DNA of 64,000 bases from NCBI GenBank assembly GCA_013176395.1, contig JABMLP010000002.1:992001-1056000 (forward strand). The letters are read 5' to 3'. Position numbers and translations under genes: made by a program. Below, one piece after another: positions 11,401-22,977 of this stretch (positions are counted from its first letter, which is position 1; the number at the start of each line of letters is the position of its first letter). Origin of the DNA: Venturia oleaginea. Its lineage: Eukaryota; Ascomycota; Dothideomycetes; Venturiales; Venturiaceae. A model generated the notes under the pieces. The model did not search any database. It was not told where the DNA came from and saw only the letters and a list, made by a program, of their open reading frames with translations.

Positions 11401-12439
11401 GTGAAATGAATCAAGGAGGAGAACTTGGGATAATCACCTGTAAATCTTTCGATCTCCAATTTTTTTTAACAACAGCTCACTCCTCGCATTCTGCATCAAA
11501 CGCATGGGATAAGGCATACCAGTTTCTTCCTCGCGGACGCACACAGTCATTCCTATAAGTCCCCATGACTTCTCTCCCCATCCAATCTCAGACCATCAAT
11601 CATCTACCACTCATTCCGGTTCTATAATATGTGTTTCCTCCTTCTCATCCTCCATCTCCTCCCGATGACCCCATTCAGCCTCGCAGATTACATATCATGC
11701 TGCATAATCAGGAAGGCGACGAAGTTGTCACCAGAATCACAGACAGAACAGGCTACACGAAATCATGCTGTGGGAGAAGAACATATATAGTGGAGATCTG
11801 GATCAAGTCCGTTACCAAGACCCTTTCGTTATACCTCTTCACCCCCGCTAGCTCCTCTACCTTGGCTTGTTGTACTCGAAATGCGCGTGGTGGAGCGAAG
11901 ATACTAATAAGAGTATCGTGCGACATTGGCAGTGATAGCCATGGTTACAATGCATGTTGCGCGGCGTATTAGGACGTAAAGATATGCGCGGGTTAGTGCA
12001 GTGGTGAGATGGGTAGTTAATGGGAGCGTGCGAAGGGGAGGTTGTGATGGACCTGAATGCCTAAAGCTGCTCATAACTATACGCAGTGGGCGCATCAAGC
12101 GAATTCGGTCATCGTCGTTACAAGAATCGACAAGGATATTTCGACCTAGACTATTTCACTGTAATATCGAAAAATGAAGATAAGAGGGCTCGCTTGCGGC
12201 TCATACACGGATATGGGGTAGCCTTCTTGAGGCCATTTGTGGTCGAGGAAGAGAAAGCTGCGAGGAAACACCACTAGATTCATATTTAGCGCATCGCAAC
12301 AGGTGAATATCAGATACGAATTTCCCATTGGATTGAAATAGGCCTCATACCCTCATACCCTTTTTGTCATGAGAACGAACGCCATGAATCATTAAGAACG
12401 CCGTAATCACCCAACTCCACAGTCAGAACGAATCAATTA
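8472..12439. other. Four-kilobase region with no supportable gene
   Basis: Both strands contain only short open frames (at most ~110 codons) with no family motif and no phase-consistent chain of exons that I could build. Weak candidates are minus-strand pieces near 10470-10748 and 10998-11249, the latter with a GTGAGT...TTTCAG pair. I did not find terminal repeats, transposase or reverse-transcriptase motifs, or tRNA-like elements. It is unusually long for a region that otherwise has a gene every 1-3 kb. It may hold non-coding transcripts or strongly decayed sequence. Confidence 0.5.
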
Positions 12440-14100
12440 TCAAATTTGCATAGCAGTCGTCTCCTCGGCCGCTGGCTCGCTGTCTCCCCAAAGTCCTTCA
12501 AGTTTGAATTCCTCGGCCCACTGCTTAACAATCTTCTTCTGATCAACACCCTCAGCCACATCCTCCGGTGCAGTATTTGCAGGCGCAATCTTCAAGACAG
12601 GCGCATCCATCCAGCCTTGAATTCTGCCATCTCTCCAATCTGTAAGCACGGACTGGGCTGAGCTGTGAAGGTTGGGCACACCGCCCTTGCCCAGACGACC
12701 ACGCTTACGAGCGACCTGAATGAGGAAGTCCTTGGTGACATCACCATTCAAACTCATCAACGGTGGTAAATCATATACTTTGAGCAGTTTGGCGAACATA
12801 TCTTCCGAGGCAGCTAGACGCTTGAGAAGAAGTGTGACTGCTGGCATTGAATCGTCCATATCCTTTGGTGGAACGGCATTGAGAAGAATCAAGCGAGCCT
12901 GTTCCTCCGATTTATCTGCCTTTGAAGAATTCGATGCAGTTGGGAAAACGATACCGGGAGAATCGAGAAGCTTCAACTTGTTGTCCAGCTTCACTTCGCG
13001 CAGACTCGTCGTAACACCAGCCTCGGCTCCAACAGGGCAAGCTCCTGCTGCTCTTCCCATGCGCGACGTAAGCGCGTTGATGATGGAAGATTTTCCAGTG
13101 TTGGGATATCCAATGACACCCACAGATATCGATCGCTTCAGGGACTTGGATTGTGCGTATGATTTGAGGGCTTTGAACAGGGCTTCTGATGTTCCCTTTA
13201 CCGTGAGCTGCTTGTGGTCGAATGTCTTTGCGTTTGGTGCGCCCATAGAGGCTCGGATAGGAAGGGTGGGGAAGTAGCGGCGGAGATGAACGAGCCATGC
13301 TTTTAGGGTCGGTGGGGGAATGAGATCGATCTTGTTGAGAATTAAGATAAGACGCTTGCTGCCTCCTGCTGCAGACATAATCTGTCTCTCGACCTCTTTG
13401 GAACGTGTGCCTTCTGGATCGCGAGCGTCAAGAACGTAGAGTACGACATCTGCCTGTTCCACGACTTGCTGAAAGATTTTGTCGAATGCTTTTCGTGAGG
13501 AATCTCCTCGGCCAGAGAGGCCTGTGGTTGTAGGATTCGTCTCGCCCTCTTCAACACCAGTCCATTCCTCATCATCGTCCTCATCCATGGCCTCGTCATC
13601 CTCGGCTCCAGCGTGCGCATAATCCACAGCTCTCGCCCTCGCAGAAGCCAAAAGCGCAGCCATGGGATTCGACTCGTCAACGTCCATGTCCACGCCTCCA
13701 TCCTCCTCATCTTCACTTCCGAAATCTCTAAGCGCATCGGCATCCTCCTCTTCAGCTTCAGCAGCCTCTTCCTCCCCAACGATACCATTTCTCCTCGCTT
13801 TTGCCTCTGCTCTTCTTCTTTGGGTATCCTCTTCCTTGGCCTGCTTCTTCTGTTCAATCTCCTGTAAAAGCTTCTCCTTGAACGGGAATAGATTAGGAAT
13901 TCCGGGATCCTTCTTGAGTCGTGTGCGCCATGTTGGGTCTGCTTTTGCCTTGCGGCGCTCTTTTCGCTGTTTTGCTGCGGAGGCCTTTTCAATCTTGTGT
14001 CGCAGCCGAACGGGCTGGCGTTTCGATGTGGGCTCTTAAGACATTGTTAGTATGTATTGTGCATACTGCTTCGATTTTACGCACTTCCGACTTTAGGCAT
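12440..14100 (-). CDS. NUG1: Nucleolar GTP-binding protein Nug1 (GNL3 family)
   Basis: GTPase required for 60S pre-ribosome maturation and export. Two exons on the minus strand: 14100-14085 (16 bp) and 14034-12440, with a 50 bp intron; product about 536 aa. The N-terminal basic domain (KPTSKRQPVRLRHKIEKAS) is the GN3L/Grn1 nucleolar targeting region, followed by a coiled, acidic stretch. The GTPase core is circularly permuted, as expected of the YlqF/YawG class: the G4 motif NKID (~239) comes before the P-loop GYPNTGKSS (~314) and the G3 motif DSPG (~363). VLDARDP precedes G4. The C-terminal part includes LIQVARKRGRLGKGG, the RNA-binding segment. No ATG occurs in exon 2 before the acidic region at codon 120, so the tiny first exon is needed to start the gene. 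It is head-to-head with the HAD phosphatase. Confidence 0.93.
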
Positions 14101-14342
14101 GACTGCGATTGAGGTTGTTATATGGCAGTGCCGTTCACAGATCACTCGTTAATTTTTTAGGTCGGCCAAGACTTCATATCTTAGCGTCGGTCGGAGCTCG
14201 GTGTAGTTTAGGACATCCTTCCGATATCGACAGGAGTATATCAAGAAGTTGCATTTGACTCTTCAAAGATAACTGGATTGATTTTCTTCTTCATAACATA
14301 CTACTGACTTCTCTACCAATTCCTCCAAAAATACAAGCCAAG
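14101..14342. promoter_or_regulatory. Divergent promoter between NUG1 and HAD phosphatase
   Basis: The 242 bp between opposing start codons must contain both promoters. No specific operator could be recognised. Confidence 0.5.
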
Positions 14343-15594
14343 ATGCCAGATATCGCAGAACAGCCCTCGTTCTCTGCTCCTGCAGAAACTCATGTTTTTC
14401 ATGGTCTAGTGAGTAACGATTGGTCCGGAGAAGTACAAGTGAGAGCTGGACTTCGAATCGTATCCTGAGCCTTCAATATGAGTCGAGTCCCTCAAAACCT
14501 ATGCAACTTCAAAAAGAAGAATCACTAAGATCTCGAGAGGCTCGACATTCGTGGAGAGACTGAGGATCAAGTTTGAAGTGATGAAGAATTCCGCTTCTCA
14601 ATTGATCACCACCATGATTTGACACAAAATTTTAATTCTGTCACAGCTATTTGATATGGACGGCACAATTATAGACTCCACCGCTGCTATCGTCAAGCAT
14701 TGGATCAGGTAACATACCCTAAGACCAACATTCACACCAAATATACTGACTCATCCAGCATAGGAAAGGAGCTTGGTGTTGATCCCGAAGTCATTCTAGC
14801 GACAAGTCATGGCCGGAGAAGCATCGATGTGTTGAAAGAATACGATCCGTCCAAAGCAAATATGCCGTGTAAGTTCCTGCAATCATCCTATTGTTGGGGC
14901 ATAACAGCATTCGAAATTTGGGAAATCTAAGTGTACCCAAACTTATTTTCTTCAATTCGGACGTGGAGACTGGAGTAGACCGAGAGAAAGGTTTGATTAC
15001 ACTCAAGCCCCCAGCTCGGATTGAATTACTCTACGGTCACTGTCGCCTTCTGATGATATATGACCCGAATACGAATGCATGCTCTTACTAATCTATTCCA
15101 CAGATGTTCAACATCTGGAGGGCCTGCTCCCCAAAACCTACGGAGCCGATGCCGTAGAAATTCCAGGCTCGAGGAAACTACTCGAAGACCTAGAGAAAGC
15201 TGGGGCTCCCTGGGCAATTGTGACTTCAGGAACTCGCCCACTAGTCACCGGATGGATCGAAGTCATGAAGCTCGCCCACCCAAAATATCTTGTGACAGCC
15301 GAAGACGTGCAACAGGGAAAACCAGACCCTGCGTGTTATGTCTTAGGCCGCGAGCGACTCAGCTTGTCCAATGCTGCCGAGTTGTTGGTACTGGAGGATG
15401 CACCTGCGGGAGTGAGGGCGGGAAAAGCGGCTGGCTTCAAAGTAGTTGCATTGGCGACCACCCACACAGTAAAGGAATTGAGGGAAGCAGGCGCGGATTG
15501 GATCGTCAGAGATATGAGGAGTGTTGGTTTGAAGAATTATGATAGGAAGAATGGTGATGTCAGTGTAGAGTTCTCTGACGCCTTGGTGGAATGA
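14343..15594 (+). CDS. GPP1: HAD-family glycerol-1-phosphatase-like enzyme
   Basis: Haloacid-dehalogenase phosphatase of the GPP/DOG group, which dephosphorylates glycerol-1(3)-phosphate or 2-deoxyglucose-6-phosphate; glycerol production and osmotic response are the usual roles. Four exons: 14343-14408, 14647-14708, 14759-14868 and 15104-15594, with introns of 238, 50 and 235 bp; product about 242 aa (yeast Gpp1 is 250). HAD motifs are in order: LFDMDGTIIDS (catalytic Asp 25 and Asp 27), IVTSGTRP (motif II), GKPDP (motif III lysine) and LEDAPAGVRAGKAAG (motif IV). GRRSIDVLKEY lies in the cap. Substrate cannot be decided from sequence alone. Two of the introns are about four times the usual size in this window. 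Confidence 0.85.
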
Positions 15595-17495
15595 ACTCCG
15601 AGGGTTTTGCTTCAAAAGCAAGGAACTCGAACTGGAAATCCCATTGTACTGGTTCTTGTGCGCGCATTGCATCACAAGACATGAATTCGCATGTTTCGAT
15701 TTGTCTTTCCAGAAAGAAACTTGCGTCGCAGTATGCACCGAAACCTGTAACATTAGAAGATGCATACTGCTGAGTTGAGCGTTGAGGGAAATGGATCAGT
15801 GAGATAATTCCTTGCTTGGTACCAGTGGTTGGTTGTATGGGGGCAAACGTTCCTATCCAGTACAAAGTCTCCTCTCATCACACACCAGCGCATGTCCTCC
15901 ACGAGCCACTAGAGATGAAGAAAGGGAAGGCGCATGCGAGACACCCGCGGAAGAGAGTTGTACGCAGAAGAATGAGTGGTGCAAGATTCGTGCCTAGAAT
16001 GGTACTACCAGCCCACAGGTGACGAATGGCTTTGTTGCTTGGGTTTGTTCTACAACCGCCGCGGACCAGAGATAGATTCGAGGGGTGCGGAGCTTAGTAC
16101 AAACACGAAGGATTGGTGACGGTTGGTGGTTCGTGTTGGGGATTGAGTTGTCGGTCGTGATTGTGAAGATGGGGATCAACAATTCTGTGTCCACGGAGTA
16201 CGCGCTCCGCGGCTGTTATCTCTGTGATGTCCAGAGTCTTGGCAATCTGAAGATTGCAATCATCATAGCATTAGTCAAAACGAAATGGACGTCGATTTGT
16301 CGGCTTGACCTGAAAGGCTGACACGTTCAGGCAGTAAAAGCATGTCTGCTTACATTGTCAGTTCGTCAGTTCGTCAGTCGTCAGTCGTCAGTCGTCAGTC
16401 GTCACAGTTGAAAGCTGCACGACAGACGGTCGCCCCTTTCTCACATTGCCCCATTGGTGCTAGTGGTCGCTGAATCACCATACCCGCCGTCAACAAGGAT
16501 TCGGACAAGCACGGAGAATGCTCCATGGTGGTAGCCCGTTCTAGCAGCAAAGGCTCGTCGTCAGAGACTTCTTGTCAGCGTCAACTCAGCGAACGGCAGT
16601 CCAAGTCGTATGCCATGATGGTTCAACTCTGAGCGTCTTTTCCCTACCCCTAGAAGGCGATGAAGATTAGTCGTCGTGGTTCTCCGAACACGGCCACGGC
16701 CATTGGGTCGTCGGTTCTAACGCCGGTGGAGACATGCCCTTGCAGAGCCAGAGAGACGAGCGTCTCCCGCGCCCATGTCACCAATCAGCCAACACCCACA
16801 ACTCTCCCGGCGGATCAGGAGAAGTGGACCGGGAAGTCTCAATCGACAAAAAAGCGGTCCGTGGGCCGGAGGGCTACCAGATCTATCCGTATGCCAATGA
16901 GGACTCTGAAGAGCTCTAGAGACTCGTACCACACAGGTTTGAAGCTCTGCCAAAGGCTGACGAAGTGCCTCAAGTAAGAGGGAAACGACGCGACAAGTTC
17001 TTCGTCGTGCAGCTGGCAGTCCTGTAGCCCGAATCATCCTAAATATAGGGAGGCCGACTTCCAAGGCGAACCAAGCAGACACTCAAGTCACAGCCCTGGC
17101 ACTGGCAGAGAAGCCACGCTTAGACCACCACATTTCACTGCCTCCTCTTCTGCGTGAATGACCGCCTGGCACCAACTCCTCCCCTCGCTTTTCCCTCCAC
17201 CCCTCGAACCCAACCTCCTTGATTCCATGCTTTAGGACCTTCTACCACGGCCTTTACGGTCACTACACTCGCTCAACACTTCCACACCACTCGCTCGCTT
17301 GTTCTCTGTCGTTTCTTCCCTTCGCTCTAGGTATACTTTTACCATTACCAGACTCTCGCTACCAAATATTGTCCTTCAAACTGCCTACTATTGCTTGATC
17401 TCCACCGAAACTTGACGTCTTGTCAACAGTGCGTCTTCTTGATATTCTACGACATTACTCCGCTATCCATAATCTATTCGCAGTGCGAAGGCGCG
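15595..17495. other. Long upstream region of the homeobox gene
   Basis: No gene could be supported in this 1.9 kb. A GTCAGT-type repeat lies at 16357-16404. From about 17130 the plus strand becomes strongly pyrimidine-rich (CTCC/CTTCC tracts), which fits a long transcribed leader for the homeobox gene, as is common for fungal developmental regulators. Confidence 0.5.
16357..16404 (+). repeat. Short tandem repeat (GTCAGTTC)2(GTCAGTC)4
   Basis: Two 8 bp units are followed by four 7 bp units and a partial unit, perfect at sight. It is located ~1.1 kb upstream of the homeobox start codon. It could be a slippage-prone site or a cluster of binding sites; no function is claimed. Confidence 0.9.
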
Positions 17496-19673
17496 ATGAA
17501 TTCTTATGGTGCCCCGGGCGCGTGGGACCACCCACAGCACCCACATCCAATTGTGCAAGTATGTCCCGATGTCAAACCTCGTCTTACGAAAGACCAGCAT
17601 GATATCCTGGAGGAACAATTTCGACAACAGCCGAAACCATCGACCAGCACTAAGAAAGGTTTCGCCGACGATCTCGGAGTCCCCTTGGACAAAATCAACG
17701 TATGACCTACATTCCATCTCCAATATGCCTGGGTACTAACGATGGCATAGAACTGGTTTCAAAATCGACGAGCGAAGGTTAAGCAAGATCTAAAGAAGGA
17801 TATGAACGCCAGGGCTATGATGGAACAACACCATCCACACTACATGTCTCACGCCCTCTTCCTTCCACCAGCCCAGCCGCTTCCATCATCTAACCATGAA
17901 TTTTTCGGACCACAAACTGTTGTTCCATCGAATCAAGACTCCGGGACTCAGTCGGTATCTTGCAGCCCCTCGGGCAGTGTGAGTGACCAGGCAGATATTT
18001 ACTCGAATCGACCCGATTATCCGTCAAGCGTACCAGTTATAATTGAAACCAGCCATACTGGCTCAAGAGAAGGGATCGAGAGGAACTTGATGCTATCTGG
18101 ATATCCTCTCTCGGCGTCCGTCGATGCGATGACCTCAACGCCAAATGCTTTATGCGAATATCCAGTCTTCAACGATCCCTTCTCCATCCAACAATACCAT
18201 GGCGAGTTTGTCAATCCATTTGTCGAAATCCCATGTCCCGCATACACAGATACAATGGTTAGCCACAGCCCGGAATCGCTCTCGGCTTCAGAGAGTCCCA
18301 ACAACATGCCTTCCCTGACATCGGCATACTCGCATCCCGATTGGAACTCGCGCAAGCTGTCGCTACCCGCAGATAGCCCCCTCGCACCAATTGACAACTC
18401 AGACGAGCCCACGCCAACTTGGTCATCAGCGCAAATGATGGGACAGCAGCCCGGCTTCTTCTTGCAATTGGATTCATCTGTGCCGACTATGCCTCCCCAC
18501 GATCGACCAGAGTTTGCGTCTCCTTCCCAATTGGATCTGCCGGTAGAAGCCTTTGGACGCCGAGAATCGTCAACTAGTGCTCTTGCCGACTCAATGAGAA
18601 TTGTTGACATCACTAATCAGGAGTTCGCTGAATCGAGTGACTCGTCCCAGGCCCAGCCTTCTAGTTTGGCTGAAAGGCGCCAGAAGAACCGCCCTGCAAA
18701 CCTCGGTCCAGCAGCGTTGCGCAGCGCTTCCTACAGTGCATGTATGTCGGCTTCTCCTGGGGCACACCAAACCACGGGAGCAGACCAAGCACTTCGTCGG
18801 ATACGGTCAAGTGGTGTTGTTGGGCGAGTGTCTAAACCCCTTGCCTCTGGACAGCGTTCTCCGCTCAACTTCTCCTTCGCTGAAGCTGCAGCGTCACCGA
18901 AATTTGCGCGACACGTCTCAAACTATTCCGTGTCCACGGCTTCGAGCGGCCCGCTGTCTGCCACGACCAATCTCGCTCCGCCCACTCCATCAACACCAAG
19001 CGACTTTGCACGCTTCTCCAACTGGCAATCGCAAGGTCCAGTGAAAATGTTTCCTTCTGATGGCAACCCAAATGGTGTCTCAATCCACGAAGAGTCGTAC
19101 AACAATGGACTATTTCTCAATGTCTCTTCACCACCTGGCACACCTTTAGATACCGATCAATACGCACCGTATCGGACTCAAATGCATGCCCAGCAACAAG
19201 CTATGTATTATGAGACACCACCTCGATCCGCGCCAGCCACGCAGCTAGCATTTGCCGCTACGTCTTTAATGCCCCAATCACAGTCGATGACACAACCATC
19301 GAGTAGTGATAGGTCTCAAGTCCGACGACCTTCATTACCGGACAACAACTGGAACGTAGAGCCACATCAACAATGGCCACCAGTACCACTTTTCAACATC
19401 ACTGGAGAATTGCAAATGAGTCACCCCATGCAATTCAATGCGCACGACCTTCCCCAATTCATGCCGCAGCCGACCAATCCTACCATGGCTGACTACGTTT
19501 CTTTGGCTGACTCCTTTCTGAAGCAGAAGAACGAGTTCTCTGCACACCATTACTCAGCACCACAAGATGTCAGCTGTTCTCCATCGTCGCCTAGGAACGA
19601 TTCGGCGCCCAAAATGTATCACTTTTCAAACACTGGACCCAACGATTTCGGTCCGACAGCCACCAAGTCATAG
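17496..19673 (+). CDS. Homeobox transcription factor
   Basis: Nuclear DNA-binding regulator. Two exons, 17496-17699 and 17751-19673, with a 51 bp intron (GTATGA donor, GTACTAAC branch region, CATAG acceptor); product about 708 aa. The homeodomain covers residues ~27-86: helix 1/2 around LTKDQHDILEEQFRQQP and GFADDLGVPLDKIN, and recognition helix NWFQNRRAKVKQ, where Trp, Phe, Asn and Arg occupy the canonical invariant positions. The intron falls exactly between KIN and NWF, just before the recognition helix. The remaining ~620 residues are Ser/Pro/Gln-rich and low in predicted structure, resembling an activation region, with no second DNA-binding domain seen. The target genes are unknown. It resembles a conserved filamentous-fungal homeobox class, but I do not assign a specific ortholog. 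Confidence 0.9.
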
Positions 19674-20826
19674 GCTGAAATGGCTTGTCAATGCCTGGAA
19701 TACAGCTTTAATGTCATAATGTCTGGTTGAATTGTAGTTCGGTCTCCTTTGTTATGCATATACCCAGTCCTTTGGCGTTGACGCGGTTCTGGGTTTCAAC
19801 TATGTCCTTGGTACGAGAGACTTCTGGCTTATTGATTTCAATATTCCAGCGAAACTATCTCTGTACAGTGGAATACTTCCACATTTTTCATTCATCCTTC
19901 GTCTTGTCCATAGCAACAAGAACGCACCCTTATAATCTTTAATATTAACTCTGTGATGAAATTTTCTTGGGGGTTTGGATGGAATACTAGCGTGGAGCAC
20001 GAGTGGCTGCTTTTGGGGTATCTGGAAGAAACTAAAGGAATCTGGAGCAACTTGTCTGCGATGAGGCTACAACTAGGCACTGTTTGGCATATAGGGTTTT
20101 CATTGTCTCCTCTGTCCTTTGCTATTGGATGTTGTTTGTGTATTGATCATCGCAAGAGCGAGTCTAGATGTTGGAATAATACACTTTCTCAACAAGCCGA
20201 ACTACCGTTGTGAAAAATGCACAATATAAGTGCATCTATCGAATTGGCTGTACACGTGCAGGTACAGAAGTTCATCATGGACCCCGATAACGTCGGTTGG
20301 TTCGTAAATGACAAGGCTGCGCTTGGAGATATGGGTTTGGTATCAAGGGACCGAATGTGCAATGTGGCCAATGATGTGTACATATGTACCGCTCGTGTAT
20401 ATATGGTCAGTCTCATTGGAGTAAAGTAGATTCCGGAGCTAACTTGATACAGACGGATCTTGGATTCTTTTCTTATGACTCAGGTATATCTCCAAGCACT
20501 ATCCGTATGAAAACTTTGATTAACACACACCCTAGCAGCACTTAAGCTCGGCGAGACTTGTCCGCACCCGAGCAGTTGACCACTCACCTGCAGCGGTGCT
20601 GTCGCGTGCTCTTTGAGATCAACCGATTCACAGATCGCTCTTGCTCGCGAGCACGAGGACGAGGCCTTAAGGATGGATAGCTCAGACAGAATGTCCGCTC
20701 TCGCTCTCGCTCTCGCTCTCCCTCTCCCTCTCACGCATTATCAACTAGACTTGCAATACACAAACAACTCCATCTTGGGCAATCTCCTTGGATTGCACCT
20801 GTTGTCTTGGGCGTGTCACTCCAACC
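19674..20826. other. Intergenic region between the two transcription factors
   Basis: No ORF with coding character. The 3' part is probably the promoter and leader of the bHLH gene and carries a CTCTCG-type microsatellite at 20695-20734. Confidence 0.5.
20695..20734 (+). repeat. Pyrimidine microsatellite (CTCTCG)n/(CTCTCC)n
   Basis: Four CTCTCG-like units run into CTCTCC units about 95-130 bp before the bHLH start codon. Polypyrimidine tracts next to transcription starts are frequent in fungal promoters. Confidence 0.85.
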
Positions 20827-22121
20827 ATGTCCTGTCATAAAATGTCTCCCACCTCTCTGCCCACACCAGCGCCTTCATCCGAGATTCTGCCCGGAACGAG
20901 GATCAATGGTCTCACTGGCCAGATAGACGCAGCATTTGCTCTACCTCCAGCTGCGATAGCGAGCGATACCACGTCTGTGAAGAGTTTGTCCCCAGTCAAC
21001 TCGGATTCCTCGTATCGACCCTTCTCCCCACCGTCCATCCCGTCTGCAAGCTCCCGCGCCGAAAAGAACTCAACAACTACACGGAGGCGAAGCAGCGCTG
21101 CCACTAGTCAAGCCAATGCTACGAATCAGAATGGATATACTATTCCACCCCCACCGACGAGGTCGCGCAAGATTATACAGATGAAGCCGAGAGGACAGGC
21201 AGAGACACAAGATGAGAGTTTGGATCTTGCAAAGAACCATCCTGCTATTGCGCCTAGCTCGCAAGCGAAGGACATAAAGAGCGCTACTGCTGCTGCTGGG
21301 TCGAAGAGAAAGCAATCTGGTGGCCCGACGACTGCCGCTGGCCGTAAGATTGCAAGAAAGACTGCGCACAGTTTGATTGAAAGACGGAGGAGATCGAAGA
21401 TGAACGAGGAGTTTGGAGTGCTGAAGAATATGATACCTGCTTGTAAAGGATCAGAGATGCATAAGCTAGCCAGTAAGTACATACTGCTAGCAAAGTCCCG
21501 TACCCAGTACTAACACGGTGACCAGTTCTACAAGCAAGCATCGAATACATGAGCTACCTCGAGAGATGTCTTGCGGATCTCAAGTCCGCCCACTCGCATT
21601 GTCAACCAACAGCCTCCCAACATCACCAACAAGCTCCCTTCCGAGCAACACCATACCGCGATGCCTCAGCAGCGGGCTTGGCAATAGAAGAAGAATCAGA
21701 CGATGATGAGGAAATGGAAGAGGCGCCGCCACCACATTCCGTGCGTCCACGCGGATCCGCCGCTGCTAGTATCACGACTTACTCGCACCAGCCATCCATG
21801 TCTCCTGCGATATTGCCTAGTTCGCACACTTCACCTCTGGTCACGGCAAACCACAGGCCATCGTACAGCTATTACTCTGCGGATTCTTCGGCGTTGCCTT
21901 CACCTGCTTTTGAACCCCAAACACAGGCTGGCGGACCTAGTTATTCGACTTTCTCGCTTACGAGTCCTGCCCTTGGGCCTCAGGACGGGGGTCCTGGGAG
22001 TGTTAAGGGCTTGGAGCGGGGGGATCAGGAGGCTACTGCTGCGCTGTTGATGTTGAATACTGATCGTAGAAGTTGGAGCGGAGCGAGGGGTATGAGTGTC
22101 AAGGATTTGTTGAGTGGCTGA
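20827..22121 (+). CDS. bHLH transcription factor (DevR/PalcA-like)
   Basis: Basic helix-loop-helix regulator. Two exons, 20827-21472 and 21526-22121, with a 53 bp intron (GTAAGT donor, GTACTAACAC branch region); product about 413 aa. The basic region and first helix are ARKTAHSLIERRRRSKMNEE, containing the E-box-reading H...E..R pattern. The loop is PACKGSEM. Helix two, HKLAILQASIEYMSYLERCL, is split by the intron after HKLA. This covers residues ~176-236. Flanks are Ser/Pro/Thr-rich, with an acidic patch (EEESDDDEEMEE) after the domain and a conserved-looking end MSVKDLLSG. The domain resembles Aspergillus DevR/PalcA-type proteins linked to conidiation; this is a family-level resemblance, not a proven orthology. 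A second ATG at 20842 is a possible alternative start. Confidence 0.88.
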
Positions 22122-22977
22122 TTGTCTAAGTTGTATATGCGTTCATGAGGTTATGCGGGATGAATCTTCAAGGCGGTTGTTTGGTTTCTAGACTTTGAGT
22201 CACTGGGAGTATATTCGGAAAAGCTTTGAGTTTTGCTTTGCACACTTCGGCTTATTTTTGATTCATTCTTGTTGCAGTCGTCGAGCTGCTTTAATAGCCC
22301 AGCACATAGCAAGCAATCGACAGGTCTTAGATTGCATAATGGTCGACATGTGTATACAATTGCAACGCTCTTCAACTAAGATGTAGCATATCTTCCCCCC
22401 TATTGACAATTCTTAGATTATGATGCGAAAGTGCTTCGGCGCCGAGATGTGCGAGCTCATTCGGGTTTCTTTACAACCCGAAGTCCTTCTTTCTGGTGCG
22501 ACTTGCCTTTCAAAGCAACTCAATCGGGTGAGCAATGCGCCAACAGGCTGCAACATCAGAGGCAGCCGCGATGGTGCACCGCGTCCGAAGCCGAGTGCTG
22601 GTTTGTATAAGATTTAGTTTCTCCCGTGTGAGATCCATCGTCCTTTACGATTCACCTAGATTTTGCAATTCTCCATTCCTCCCTCTGCTGAGTATTGAAG
22701 TTCCATCTTGATCACTATAGGCCTTTCTTACTTCTTTCCATCAACGAATTATTACTTCCGATAGCTCAGATACTATTTCATCGCCTGTGGGATCATCGGC
22801 GAGCATTGCACGCTCCTGACGTCTACAACCTTGTTCGAATCATCCTATTTCACAGTGAGCTACAAATTTCACCTGGCAATATTTGTGGTTTGACTGGCCA
22901 GGAAATTTACGACATCGACCCCAGCCTGGGAGCCAGTGTCTGATTTCAGCAGCCTGGAGATTCCTGTCGAGAGTACC
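22122..22977. other. Intergenic region before the FAD monooxygenase
   Basis: No gene supported. Open frames near 22695-22943 have no motif. The monooxygenase frame is open upstream to a GTG at 22936, but the first ATG is 22978. Confidence 0.5.

Noticed and set aside
11631..12277. Short frames on both strands around 11.6-12.3 kb
   Set aside because: No motif, stops in all longer combinations, composition not coding-like.
20695..20734. CTCTCG array considered as a CRISPR or regulatory array
   Set aside because: Units are 6 bp with no spacers; it is an ordinary pyrimidine microsatellite near a promoter.
22936..22977. GTG-initiated extension of the FAD monooxygenase
   Set aside because: GTG is not a normal start in fungal nuclear genes; the first ATG at 22978 sits just before the Rossmann motif.
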